Of a stretch of DNA of 64,000 bases, positions 1-11,900 are shown piece by piece. The DNA is from Isoetes taiwanensis (Eukaryota > Streptophyta > Lycopodiopsida > Isoetales > Isoetaceae). The stretch is from contig JAJEKV010000027.1 in assembly GCA_021234155.1 (NCBI GenBank), positions 2,725,167 through 2,789,166 of the forward strand, given 5' to 3'. The translations under genes and the position numbers were made by a program. Position 1 is the stretch's first letter, and every line of letters begins with the position of its first letter. Below the pieces are notes generated by a model. The model was not told the DNA's origin. It did no database searches and was given only the letters and a program-made list of their open reading frames with translations.

Positions 1-2880
1 TCCTTCCTAATTCAAAATCCTCTAGTTTCATGGGACCAAAGATCATGCAATGCCTTTGAAGAGATGTTGCAATGGCTTACAAGAATGATCGTCTCCATTA
101 AAACCATGTTCCAAATCGAACGCTTTTGCAATGCTACCAACATGGAAGTTTGGACCATCACCCCATAATTTAATGTAAAATGACTGCGGAGGCACCGGCA
201 CAGCCGCCATGAGTTATGAATCTAAAGCTGGGAAAAGACCTTGCAATGAACTTTGTATATAGCTCCTAAACTAGGGCAAACAGTTTTTGCTAATCCATCT
301 TGTCATGAATGGCGATAGAAAATTCTCTTCGTTTCCATTGTAGACAAGCATCTCCACATCAAGATATGTTGATCGACATGACATTTTGCTCCATCGATGT
401 GAATTCTCATTTCCTTCCAAACCATTGATCTTTTCCAACCTCAAGCTTCGACTTTTTGAGCTTATCTAACAAATCCACGATATATTGCACTTTCGAGAAG
501 TTGTTATATTGCATTCTTTTGGATGATCCAAAATGCATTCGTGAGCTTGCCGGGGTCGATTAGAAATCTTGTCCCACCCATTTCCTCTAGAAGATTGTTG
601 ATCATTTGTAAAATCACTTTTTGTGTGAAATATGCATAACATTGAAGTACTCACGCATCCCTCTTCATCAACCGTGACTTTTTAGTATGCATACTCAAGA
701 TGATAGTTAACAAACTTCTCGAACAAACTCGAAATGCAAGCTACCTCGCGAAGTTGTCCTCTCGCTTTTCCCCGTTATCATGCCAACCCATTTGAGCCCC
801 CTTTTTCCGAGTTGCCCGGCTTTAATATGCCAGAGGTGGGGTTGAAATACCTAGTATGGTTGTATCCTTTGCCTTCAAGCCAGATATCCATTTCCACTAA
901 TAGGAAATCCTCGTTCTAATATCGGTGATGTATTTAAATGCATGTTCTATGATATTGTAAATATAAAGTTTTTCTAGCGCCATGAGTTTTTCTCCTTGTA
1001 GATTGATCGGGCTTCCACAAGTTCTTTCACTATGAATCTACCAAGCAAATTTTGGGGGCAGCCACAATCCCCCACGACTGGCTTGCATGGTCTCTTCATC
1101 TGCGGTTGTTAGTATCTTTCCCGGTCGACCTTTTGCTTCCTTCTTCAAGAAGTTGTAGGCCCTTCTTTCTGCAGTATGGATACATCTAAAGAGGTATGGA
1201 GGAATGTCATTTTCATCCACCACCACATTATTTTGTCCAACAGCTCAATTCTTTGAAGCATCCCTTTTCCTATTATCTCAATGGAGTCCAGCGAGCAACA
1301 AAGTGGCAACTCTAAACCAACTGTATATTATTGTAAACATAGCGGTGTTTGTCCTTGACTCAACACTAAAGTTATGAATTTTTGTATTGAGGAAATGGAG
1401 ACTCCCACAAAGTCATCACCAATAGCATCCATTATAGCGATTGCATAGGATCCCATAGTGTAAGCACACCTTCACCAACAAGTTCCTATTACCGGATGAT
1501 GCAAAATCACTTTCTCATCCTTCTATGTTAATCAAAACTACTATTCTTCTTTCCTCATTAGCTCAAGTTGGGTTTTTAATATTTTTGATTTTTTGCTTGG
1601 TGGTTATTCATTCTTATTTGTATTAATCTCTTCCACATCCATGTAATCAGCATCATTCTTCTCTGCTTTCGGGGTTCTTGATCCGCGAGTTCCCCGATAG
1701 TAGCTTCATGAAATCTGAAAAATTAGAAGACAAGGTTGAGGAAAACATAATATTGTATGCAATAACAATAAATGAAATATTTATACAATGTCTGCCTATC
1801 TTGCGTATCACAGCCTTGGTCTTGGCGTGACACATATGGGCCATAATTTTTGTAAAATGCATAAGAAAGTTATATTAATTTACCAAATCTAGCAGATATC
1901 GTGTATTTGGGCATGACTCATAAAAGTATCACATTTGGACAAATCACGGATATCCCATTTTCAGACTTACATTTCCAATTTAAGTATTTCTTTGAATCGA
2001 TTACAAATATCATTTAGCCATTCCAATCTCTGCTTGATTTTTTTTAGGTCAATGGGTTATAAAACCGTTTTTGGTGTATGTCATGCTACCAAATGCGTGG
2101 TCATGTGCTGCCGGGGAGGCTTGGCCTTGAGCCTCACCAATGCGGGACGGGGCACTCCATAGAATATCACCGGACCTTAACCTGTTTGGGGATTTCCAGC
2201 GGGTTGGTGAAGAAGTTCGACCATCTTTTTCCCTGTCTCTCGAGGAGAGATGGATGTGGAAGTCAAAGTCTGACACAAGTGGGGCTTGTGACGAAGGGAG
2301 TTTAATCGCCAGGTTAGCAGTAGTCCTCCATACACAGTGCATCTATTGGCATTAAATTTGTTTTGAGCCATTCTTAATCCTAAAACACGGACAAAAGACT
2401 TGTTAGAGAGTCGAGGACCGATCATTCAAGAATCTTTGGAGGCCAAAATGGTACTCACGATGATGACAAACTTTGGATCGGATAGACTAGATTATATTGT
2501 CGCGAGGGCGGTAATTATTGATCCTGCTGCGCCAGTCTTACGAGAATAGTTTTTATAAAGCTTCAGTTGTATATATTTTTTTGGAATAAAACTTTTTTAC
2601 TTTCACAATTTTTTCTTTTTGAAAGATGAATATCAAGTTGTGGTTAGATTATTTCTAGTTTTTTCTTTCTTTCGCTGGTAGCCGAAGTTTCTTCTCATCT
2701 TGCGTGAGAGATTAATATGTTCTATAAAATTCATTTCATAGTTAGATTTACTATACATATTACATTTAGTTAATTAACCCAAAAAACTACCACAAAGTCA
2801 CTTCAAATCAAGTTCTTGTCTGGATGTAGGTGACTTTTTATTCAACAAGGAAAAACTATGGCAATTACAAAAGAAGAGGA
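1..2880. other. No recognised gene
   Basis: Only ORFs under 100 codons occur on either strand and none matches a family I recognise. A GC-richer patch at about 2080-2300 is open in several frames at once, which is typical of repeat-derived sequence and not of a gene. I see no LTR boundary, no tRNA and no tandem repeat here. It may hold the missing left part of the CACTA or pogo-like elements that lie just to the right, but no terminus is visible. Confidence 0.4.
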
Positions 2881-2888
2881 CAATTCTT

Positions 2889-3622
2889 TCACCAACCAGG
2901 CTCATCATGAGCAGGTGGCACGGTCACTCTCTTAACTTCATAAACACCATGCTCTGGAACCCATACAAGGTGGATGGCAACCTTATATATATCAGGATAA
3001 CTTCTAGCAGAGGCCATTGCAATCCCTGCAACCAAGGATCGAGTTCCAAGCCCCTCTGCTGGCATCTATAAATTTCAGAATAGTTCATGGAGCAAATGAT
3101 GGAATCCACATATGCAGGAGCATTGGCAAGGTAGATCGACAATTGCAATTAGAATGGGATGTGATCGGATTGCGGGACATGACTAATGCGGCGGCAATCG
3201 AGGAACTCATATTTATAGCACGAGAACAAAATACTTGACATTATTGACACATACAGTATGCATGTGAGTAGCACATGAAAAGGTGACACATGAAATATGC
3301 TACAGTAGCTACAATAAAGAGCAACAGTGCTGTAGTAAAATTTTCAGTACATACCTCTCGGAGTAGTGTTGTTGGCCAAGCCAAGAAACTCCCTACTGAT
3401 TCTCCAAGCGTTTCTGCTCCTGCATGTGGTCTTTGTAATGGATGAGTGGCAGCAAAGCAGTCTGTCAATTTAATTCTAGTATAATCAGGTCCCAAGGGCA
3501 CTCCATGGCATGTTGTAGTTGGTGCCATGTTATCAACAATGCCCTTGCCAATGACATCTTTCCTATTTTCTGCTAACAAGAAGCATGCTTCTCCAATGGA
3601 AAATTTCTTCGACTTGCAAAGA
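2889..3622 (-). pseudogene. CACTA (En/Spm) TNP1/DUF8039-like protein fragment, two exons
   Basis: The minus strand encodes a stretch with the plant TNP1/DUF8039 pattern: a 'CHGVPLGPDYTR' block followed about 40 residues later by 'VGSFLAWPTTLL'. Family members carry the same pair, roughly H-x-x-PLGP then GS-x-x-AWP, and belong to CACTA transposons or host genes derived from them. The reading frame meets a donor (GAG|GTATGTAC, plus position 3353) and an acceptor (TTTATAG|ATG, plus position 3065). Joining them keeps phase 0 and adds 58 codons to a stop at 2889. The upstream end is open to about 3620 and no start is certain. It lies inside the CACTA relic whose terminus is at 4127, in the same orientation. 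The family call is by eye. The exon join is inferred from splice consensus and phase only. Confidence 0.5.
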
Positions 3623-3889
3623 TTTGTTAATTAAGTTGCACAAGTCATGGCGCCTCAATCCACTCACTTGATAGAAGAACTACCAGAGATTCGGCAGCCT
3701 GATCCAGTGCTTCAGCAAGCTTCCTTCTTGGTGATATCCCAAATTCGCATTAAAACACTGTAATGAAAACGCAGTTCTTGTGTTTCTGTAGGCGCATTAG
3801 AGAATCACAAATTCTATGATCCAATGCGAGGCCAAGAACACAAATTAAATGACGGGCATTTTTAAAATAATCGGTTAGTACAGGCCAAT

Positions 3890-4127
3890 GACCGTCATAA
3901 GGACATATTTTGTACATATTTGGGACGTCCATGACGTCGCCAATACATTGCACATGCGACGTGACGTCACACATGCGATGTGACATCGCGCTGCGACGAA
4001 TCCACGGCGACGTCATTTGCGACGAGTGGGAAACATTATTAAAGCGTGTGCATGCGACGTTTGATGTCCTCGTTATGTCGCTAAGATGTCGCACAAGACG
4101 TTGCAAACTGCCTATTCTATAGTAGTG
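3890..4127 (-). mobile_element. CACTA (En/Spm) transposon terminus with subterminal GACGTC/GCGAC repeats
   Basis: Read on the minus strand, the sequence starts at 4127 with 'CACTACTATAGAATAGG', the hallmark CACTA terminus, and runs into about 200 bp of short subterminal motifs in both orientations (GACGTC, GTCGCA, GCGACG, TGTGACGTCACG). Such arrays are the transposase-binding regions of En/Spm elements. Immediately before the terminus, in the same reading direction, is the transposase codon run ending IWNGD, so the insertion interrupted that gene; the adjoining GAC could be one copy of the 3-bp target duplication. The opposite terminus was not found on the left, so the element is truncated or its other end has decayed. 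Confidence 0.75.
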
Positions 4128-4600
4128 GTCTCCATTCCAAATTCTTGAGGGGGGGAAGCTAAACTCATCATACACTTCTTTCAGCCCTGTGTAGAAGCCA
4201 TCCAACTTGGCTTGATTCATTGCCCGGGCACGTGAAACCTCCAATGTTTTGGCACTCCTATAAGGGAGATCTCAGGATGTCTTTGCTTGAAAAGCTTCCA
4301 CCATTTGCTCCCTGGCACACCATCAAAGGCCGAATTACCCTCCCTTTCCATCTCAGCTGCACGCTCCTTCATCGCATCCAGCGTCATATCCATTCCCTGC
4401 TCTGCAATGCCTATTGCCCAATCAACCAATTCCTTTTCTTGGGCTGGGTTCAGGATCTGGAAATGCCTTGCATTCTTCTTGGAAATCGCCATCTGACCCC
4501 CCCGATGGGCGACTGGGTATGCCCGACCGCCTAGATGCCTCTCTAATTGAAATTCCATTTTCACTTACCTCGTGGGCAAGTCGCGGTCGGCATCTCTTCC
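4128..4600 (-). pseudogene. pogo/CENP-B-like (Tc1-mariner superfamily) transposase, N-terminal part, broken
   Basis: In order on the minus strand: a psq-type helix-turn-helix trace ('GISIREASRRSGIP', about 4550-4510), then a CENP-B/Tc5-type HTH ('ILNPAQEKELVDWAIGI' to 'KWWKLFKQRHPEIS', about 4460-4265), then 'SRARAMNQAKLDGFY' and 'FPPSRIWNGD' (to 4128), which is where plant pogo-like transposases begin the DDE domain (usually IWNxDE). The three parts sit in different frames. One shift lies at an A-run near 4250. The DDE catalytic domain is absent because the CACTA terminus starts directly after IWNGD. Family members bind their terminal inverted repeats with the two HTH domains; this copy cannot encode an active enzyme. 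Confidence 0.75.
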
Positions 4601-5330
4601 TCCGCCCATTGCTCGCTTTGTTGGTCTCCTTGGCATTGCAAGTCGCGATCCGCTTGCTGCCCCTTTCTTCTTGGCTTTGGATGCATAAACCCGTTTGCTA
4701 GCGGTCTTGGTTGATGCGCCATCGCCGGAGCTATGGCATCGATCCGTGGTTGGGCCCTAGTCGACACCATCACGATTGTTGCAGCAAAAGCGGGGCCGGG
4801 ACAAGCTTGATTCTTGGCGGATTGAGGAATGTTTGATGGAATTACTCGAGGCACCTGGGTAATCTTGAAAATCCATCTCGTTCGAGGCGATTATGGCTGG
4901 AATTAGCCCGCCAATTCCAGCCCCCAGCATTGAATAATGCCTCGAGATGGCCACGATGGAGGGTTCAGGTAAGACCAACGAGCGATACTTGCCACACGTT
5001 GGGAGGGGGAATGGGACAACGAGGAAAGGGATCTTTGGTACCACAGGGTATGGTACTTCCGCGAAAGCGGGAAATCCCACCCTAGAGAAACTAAACGGCA
5101 AGAAAGGTAGGGTGCAAACACAGGGAGGGAGAGAGGGAGAGCAATGGTCTAAGTATTTGGAAATGTGCCATCAAGAGGTGGTTTCGGTGGACCGAAAACC
5201 TCACGAGCGGTGGAGGCGAGGCAAAGCGGCAGCAGCGAGCCAATTTCGCCTAGAAACCATCTATTGGTGGCATGTTGCAAAACGTAAGCCATGGTACCCT
5301 ATGATTTCTAGACACGTGTCACATCCTCCA
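4601..5330. other. GC-rich upstream flank of the pogo-like element
   Basis: Open in several frames on the minus strand (two ORFs of 97 and 114 codons overlapping out of frame) but with no recognisable domain. A donor-like CCCACGAG|GTAAGTG lies at about 4570, so this could be 5' untranslated or intronic sequence of the transposase gene. I cannot support a protein. Confidence 0.3.
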
Positions 5331-5379
5331 TGTCAGCACCTCTGTTTAGAGTTTTGCGAATTCTGGCGGAGATCTTAGC

Positions 5380-5700
5380 CTTCAACGATGGCCCTGGTGG
5401 AGAAGAAACAGAAACAAGGAGAAGAAACAGAAACAAGGATCTTGGCCTTCAAATGGCCATGGAGAAGAAAAGGAAACAAGGAGAAGAAACAGAAACAAGG
5501 ATTTTGGTCTTCGATTGATGGCCCCTCGCGGAGAAGAAACAAAAACAAGGAGAAGAAGCATAATTGTCAGCATCCCTGTTTAGAGTTTTACGGACTCTGG
5601 CAGAGACCTTGACCTTCAGCAAATGGCCCTGGCAAAGAAGAAACAGAAACAAGGATCTTGGTCTTCAGCAATGGCCCTAGCCATCTTTAGAAACAGAAGC
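5380..5700 (+). repeat. Purine-rich minisatellite (GAAGAAACAGAAACAAGGA)n
   Basis: The core 'gaagaaacagaaacaagga' recurs about eight times, at irregular spacing, between linkers of the type 'tcttggccttca' and 'atggccctgg'. The copies are imperfect and interleaved with linkers, which suggests a two-level repeat (a short purine core within a longer unit). A segment 'cagcacctctgtttagagttttgcg' type also recurs at about 5335 and 5572. Because the strand is purine-biased, ORFs run through on both strands; these are not evidence of coding. Confidence 0.75.
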
Positions 5701-7250
5701 AAGGAATATTTTCGCCTCTGGCTATAATATTGCGCCAGAAATGGCGATCAGGAGCTCGTTTTGAAGCTTAGGCTAAGCAACTGTGCGAGAAGGATTCCGG
5801 CAGACAGGAGGTGGGCAACGCCATAGCCATAGCCAGGAAAGGAAAAATCTCGATGCTTCGGGAGGCTGCATAGCCGTAAGAAATCTAATGCTTCAAGAAA
5901 CTTCCGTTATAATAGGTCTTGGCGGCACCGCTTAGAATAAATAAACCAAAAATTACCCAGAAATAAAAATACAGGAAAAAAAACAGAAATCATAGGGTAC
6001 CCGTGGCTTACGAGAAAATGGAGAAAGGAGGGAAGGAGAGCGACAATCTAACATGGAGATGCTTGACGAGTGGCTGATGAGGGAAAGGGAGGAAAGACAT
6101 GGTATAAATAGGCGGAGGAGAATGTTCTAAAAATGCAGGAGTATTCTAAAACATTCTCGTCCAGCCTCTAGAAATTGTTTTTTCTTTCACTTCTAGAGTT
6201 GTTCCAGAGGCTATATGAGAAAATATAAAGGACAACAAGAAGCTGTTTTGAGACTCGCGGCATCTCCCATTACCAAAATTCGAAGTTACATGAACACATA
6301 ATATTCAAGCATATCAAGAAACCTCGGAACTAGAGAATCACCGATACGTAATCTAAATTTTGCTTAACCTGCAATTATATTTCATATAGAATCATCACAA
6401 TTGGTTTAGAGAGTCCCCTTATACAAAGCAAACTTTGAGAAAGAAATCCAAATGGCATCTATACCCTAAACTAAAATGGTGGCTAATGATATCAAATTGT
6501 TAAAATGCTCAAGAGACAACTAAGATCAATTTGATCAATCTATTACTTGCTAGTAATGCATGAAATATATGCGCAAACAAAGCCACTAACATCATAGGAA
6601 GATTTGCTAGGAAATTATTTAATTAATGAATGAGGATTATCCAATGTCCAATGGTTTGACTTAAATTTTACTGTTTTGTAAAGCAATATTTGGGGCGTTG
6701 TTGACATCTACATTAATTAACTAGGGGCATTGTTGACATCTACATTAATTAACTAGCTATGAAGAGTAGTATGCATTAGCTAAACACAAAACTTGTAGAT
6801 TCCTATCCAAAGCAATCAAACCTGCTTTAAACTAGTTCCAGTTTTTGAAGTCCCCACTTCTTCTTCCCCCCTTACCCCATAGATCTTATCACTCATATGA
6901 AAGAACCATTATTCCGCTTTCAATATTTCTATTGAAATTTCTCTTCGCATGAATGCAAGATGGGAAAATTGAACATCCTATTGTAAAGTCGGAAGATGCT
7001 TTGTTTCTTTTGATACTCACTTTGTCCGGTTTAATGCATTAGCATAGATATTGAGATAAGCCGCAGATTTCTTGCTCTTCGATTCTTCATTCTGACAAAA
7101 AGCAGATTCACACAAAACCTAGAAGCTAAAATATAAAATCGAGCCGGTTGCTATTGATTCCAAGACCCAAAACCCTGAACCAAACTCCTGGCCCCGATAT
7201 CCGTTGGACTCCATGGTTTTAAACCAAATAAAATAGATTTGCCATTATTT
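5700..7250. other. No recognised gene; one short tandem duplication
   Basis: AT-rich with no ORF above 60 codons. The only structure seen is a direct tandem duplication of about 33 bp (gttgacatctacattaatta core) at 6692-6756. The right end runs into the decayed end of a PPR reading frame. Confidence 0.4.
6692..6756 (+). repeat. 33-bp tandem duplication
   Basis: Two adjacent copies of 'ggggcNttgttgacatctacattaattaactag' type sequence differ at a single internal base, indicating a recent local duplication. Confidence 0.85.
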
Positions 7251-7259
7251 CAACGCAAA

Positions 7260-8290
7260 ATCGAGCTGTCCCACTCATGCCATGAACACCGTAAACCGGG
7301 AATTCAGCCGTACTTGCAAAACCCATCTCAGATAAGGCAAGCAAAATGCCCGGAATAAGGGTTTCCTAAATCCCAACATCATTTAGCGGTTCGCCCAACA
7401 ACACCGGGCATATGTGATGCATTAAGTAGGGTCATCCACAAACAGCATCCGGGTTGTACATGAGTAGCTTGACTAAATCTTACGCTTCATCAAATGTCAA
7501 GCATGCATAAGAAGATCCACCATACCAAAGAATGTGATATATATCCAAAGATTATGTCATCACATCCTCTCGAATTATAAAACCAAAGGGCTTCATCCAC
7601 CATGCCCGCGATATCTAAATGCGATAAGAATGATTCTATATATTATATCATCCACCATGATTCCAGGAATTTTGCTTGCTTTTGAAACATTCTACAACCA
7701 TCCTTACATTCCGGGCTCCGAGCATATCCCCGAAACCATTGCACACCATGATGCCACATCTTTAGCCAATAGCATGTCAAAGACTTTACGTCGTGCATCG
7801 CCTAAGCTCCCACATTTTGCATACATATGACTAATGGTACTTCCCACTACAATGTCAGGTTTACAACCCATTCTCCATGATCTTTTGTGAATGCATCTTC
7901 CCTCGCTATGGCTCCGTATCATTACAAGATTTCAAAACGAAAAATGTGACTTTATCGCTTTTATTTGATCAATTTGCATTTTGTCAAAGCATTGTAATGC
8001 AAGACAATCTTCAAAGTGCTGCACATACGCCACAATCATTACACTCCATACTCATACCAGAAAAGGAGCAAAACTGTGATGCAAATACAATCCTTTAACA
8101 CCAACAAGAAAACGTTACTTTGGTCTACCTCTTTGAAGTCACATTGATTACTAACATTACCAATGGATCATAGAATTCTTGTACATATGCCGACATTGAT
8201 AAGAAACTAGGCACCTCTTCTATCCTCGTTTTCATAAGCTTCTTGGAACTTGCCTTGACATAATTTAGGATACCAAAACACCTATAAGTC
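7260..8290 (-). pseudogene. PLS-class PPR protein relic with E-domain remnant
   Basis: Read on the minus strand, a short region 'AYVQEFYD..LVMLVINVTSKR' (about 8200-8125) is followed by 'KPDIVVGSTISHMYAKCGSL' (about 7870-7800) and 'VFDMLLAKDVASWCAMVSG', which are canonical plant PPR repeats of the PLS type. Farther along, 'MVDLL', 'PDAV' and 'GNPYSGHF' in shifting frames match the order seen in the E domain that ends these proteins. At least four frame changes and several stops break it. PPR proteins are RNA-binding factors of mitochondria and plastids. No intact start, targeting peptide or DYW motif is visible. The right-hand neighbour is another PPR-like fragment, possibly part of the same gene. 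Confidence 0.7.
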
Positions 8291-8639
8291 GGGTATAATC
8301 TTGTCGGGGATAATATTGCTAAAAATGCTTCAGAACTTTTTGAAGATATTTGCAACATCATTCTAAGTTGTATGAGTGGAATATGCCAAAAGTCCAATTA
8401 GATTTGCTTATAATGAACAGTTGAACCTTAGGCAACCAAGTTTTCCAAGAACAAACCTCGAACCGCCCTTTCAAAGTATGATTGAGGGCTTCCACATTTT
8501 GCATATTTTGAGGAATTTCTTGCCTTCAAAACTTTATTAGTATCAAGACTCTTCCAAATTTTAGTACTAGCCCTTTCAAAGAATAAAGAATAAGTCACGG
8601 TTGTTGGCTCTACATTGCGCTCCTCCGCATTTTATTATA

Positions 8640-8910
8640 AAGAGCCATGGCTTCTCTAAATTTTATCTTTCTTTATACAAGCATCAATGAGCCGCGAGAT
8701 ATGCAAGCATTGGGGTAACAAATGCAGAATGCCCAATGCTTTTGTCATCTCTCCTGCATGGGCAAGACATTCAATAAGCACAGTGTATGTGTGGACATTG
8801 GGAAAGTAACCGCTTCCAATCATATCCGTGTATACTTCCATTGCCTTTTCATGCAAATGAGAGACTTTATAGTAGAAAACTATTAGACAAGCAAAAGTTC
8901 TGCTGTTAGG
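8640..8910 (-). pseudogene. P-class PPR protein fragment
   Basis: The minus-strand frame reads 'RTFACLIVFYYKVSHLHEKA', 'MEVYTDMIGSGYFPNVHTYT' and 'VLIECLAHAGEMTKALGIL' followed by a partial 'RLIDACIKKDKI', which is two to three 35-residue PPR repeats of the P class. The frame is cut at its 5' side by the beginning of the tandem array at about 8905, so the array boundary lies inside the former gene. Downstream there is a stop and then an 'EAMALYNKM' helix remnant in the next frame. Confidence 0.7.
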
Positions 8911-11900
8911 TTGTCGCCATTTTCTCGTCGTGTCCCTACGTCGAGAAGGGGAAAATTTGGGGGTTGGCAATCCATGCGATAGGTGTTCATTTTTTCTTTT
9001 GAGAGACGTTTCATGGGACATGTCCTATCATTTGAATGGTGGGATTAGCAGATGAAGCTGTTTTGGTGCCCCGATACTTAAACCGTATTAAATTTGTAGG
9101 GTTTCGGTTTTGGAAGCCTTTCCTGCTTCTGAAGTGGTCAAGAGCTTGCATGCATAGTCCCTAAAGTAAATTGGATGTTTTTTACTCATGCACAAAGTCA
9201 AAAGCACATTCTGAGCTTGCTAGAGTGGTCGAATTAGAGGAACACCCCATTTCTTGGTCAGATTGCCCCTACATTGGGGGGAATTTGGGGTTTATACATC
9301 CGCAACGGTAGGTGTTCATTTTTATTTTAAGAGATGTTCATGGGATATGAGCTACCATTTGAATGGTGGGATTAGCAGATGAAGCTGTTTTGGTGCCTCG
9401 ATACTTAAACCCTACTAAATTTATAGGGTTTAGGTTTTAGAAGCCTTCCTCCGCCGTGCGAAGTGGTTGAGAGCTTGCATGCATAGTCTCTAAAGTAAAT
9501 TGGATGCTTTTTTAACTCATGCACAAAGTTAAAAAGCACATTCTCGAAAGCTTGCTAGAGTGGTCGAACCGAGGAACACCCCATTTCTTGGTCGTGCCCC
9601 CACGTGGGAAAGGGGAAAATTTGGGGGTTCGAACATCCGTGCATTGGATTTCCAACTTATATTTTCGGAGATGTTTCTTGGGGCATGGACTCTTATTTGA
9701 ACGATGGGATTAGCAAACGACGTGATTTTGGTGCCTTGATACGTAAACCCTACTAAATCTGTAGGGTTTAGGTCTTGACAGCCTTCCCTACCTCGAAAGT
9801 AGTCAAGAGATTACGTGCACAGTTTCCTCAATGGTCCGACAAGAGGCCCCAAAGAGTGAGAACAAAGAACCCCTTCCTAGGCACCGGTTTAAACATGCGC
9901 TCTTGCGATGGCCTGTAACAAGCTAGACATTGTGCAACCGGTCATGCTAGAAGGCAGGACATGACAGTTTGGCTCTGTCCTTGCATCTAGACGGCCAGAG
10001 TCACCCTTGAACATATGTTTAAGGAGTAGACAATCAATCAAATGCCTGGCTTGCCTAGTACATCGTATGCTTAGATTAACGCACTAGGCAAGGAGTGCAT
10101 TGAATGAGAGGTCCACTAGTTGCTCATATCGAGTAGAGATTAGCTCTATTGGTCATGGAAGTTGGTCCCCAGAGTAACTTCGATGCTTTGAACTCATGTG
10201 TCAATTCAAAATTAGATTCCGAGCTTGATAGAGTGGCTGAATTGGAGGACCATGCCATTTTCCTGTCGTGCCCCTGTGTCGAGAAAGGGAAAATTTGGGG
10301 TTTGGCACATCCGTGCGATAGGTGTTCATTTTTTCTTTTGAGAGACGTTTCATGAGACATGACCTATCATTTGAATGTTGGGATTAGCAGATGAAGCTGT
10401 TTTGTTGCCCCGATACTCTACTAAATTTGTAGGGTTTAGGTTTTGGAAGCCTTCCCTGCCTCTGAAGTGGTCAAGAGCTTGCATGCATAGTCTCTAAAGT
10501 AAATTGGATGTTTTTGACTCATGCACAAAGTCAAAAGCACATTTTGAGCTTGTTAGAGTGGTCAAACTGGAGGAACACCCAATTTCTTGGTCGTGCCCCT
10601 ACGTGGAAAAGGGGGAAATTTGGGGGTTGGCACATCCGTGCGGTAGGTGTTCATTTTTTCTTTTGAGAGATTTTTCATGGGACATGAGCTATCATTTGAG
10701 CGGTGGGAATAGCAGATGAAGTTGTTTTGGTGCCCCGATACTTAAACCCTATTAAATTTGTAGGGTTTAGGTTTTGGAAGCCTTCCCTGCGTCTAAAGTG
10801 ATCGAGAGCTTGCATGCATAGTCTCTAAAGTAAATCAGATGTTTTTGATCATGCACAAAGTTAAAAGCAAATTCTGAGCTTGCTAGAGTGGTCGAACTGG
10901 AGGGACACCCCATTTCTTGGTTGTGCCCCTACGTGGGAAAGGGGGAAATTTGGGGGTTGACACATCCGTGCATTAGATTTCCAACTTTTATTTTCGGAGA
11001 TGTTTCTTGGGACGTGAATTCTTATTTGAACGATGGGATTAGCAAACGATGCAATTTTGGTGCCTTGATACGTAGACCCTACTAAATCTGTAGGGTTTAG
11101 GTCTTGACAGCCTTCCCTACCTCGAAAGTAGTCGAGAGCTTACGTGCACAGTTTCCTCAAGGGTCCGAAAAGAGGCCCAAGTGTGAGAACAAAGAACCCT
11201 TTCCTAGGCACTAGTTCCAAACTTGCGCCCTTGCGATGGCTCGTAACAAGCTAGACATTATACAATTGGGCATGCTAGAAGGCAAGACATGACAGTTTGG
11301 CTCCTCCTTGCATCTAGATGGCCAGAGTCACCCTTGAACACATGTTTGAGGAGTAGACAATCGATCAAATGCCTCGCTTGCCTAGTACATCCTATGCTTA
11401 GATTAGCGCACTAGGCAAGGAGTCCATAGAATGAGAGGTTTACTCATATGAAGTAGAGATTAGCTCTATTGGTCATGGAAGTTGGTCCCTAGAGTAACTT
11501 CGATGCTTTGAACTCATGTGCGAAGTCAAAATTATATTTCAAGCTCGATAGAGTGGCTGAATTGGAGGACCACGTCGTGCCCCTACGTTGAGAAGGGGAA
11601 AATTTGGGGATTGGCACATCCGTGCAATAGGTGTTCATTTTTTCTTTTGAGAGATGTTTCATGGGATATGACCTACCATTTGAACGGTGGAATTAGCAGA
11701 TGAAGCTATTTTGGTGCTCCGATACTTAAACCCTACTAACATTGTAGGGTTTAGGTTTTGGAAGCCTTCCCTGCCTCTGAAGTGGTCGAGAGCTTGCATG
11801 CATAGTCCCTGAAGTAAATTGGATGGATGATTTTGACTCATGCACAAAGTTAAAAGCACATTCTGAGCTTGCTAGAGTGGTCGAACTGGAGGAACACCCC

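Noticed and set aside
3750-4244. 164-codon minus ORF taken as one protein
   Set aside because: It runs from pogo transposase into the CACTA terminus; the part after IWNGD is transposon end sequence, not protein-coding.
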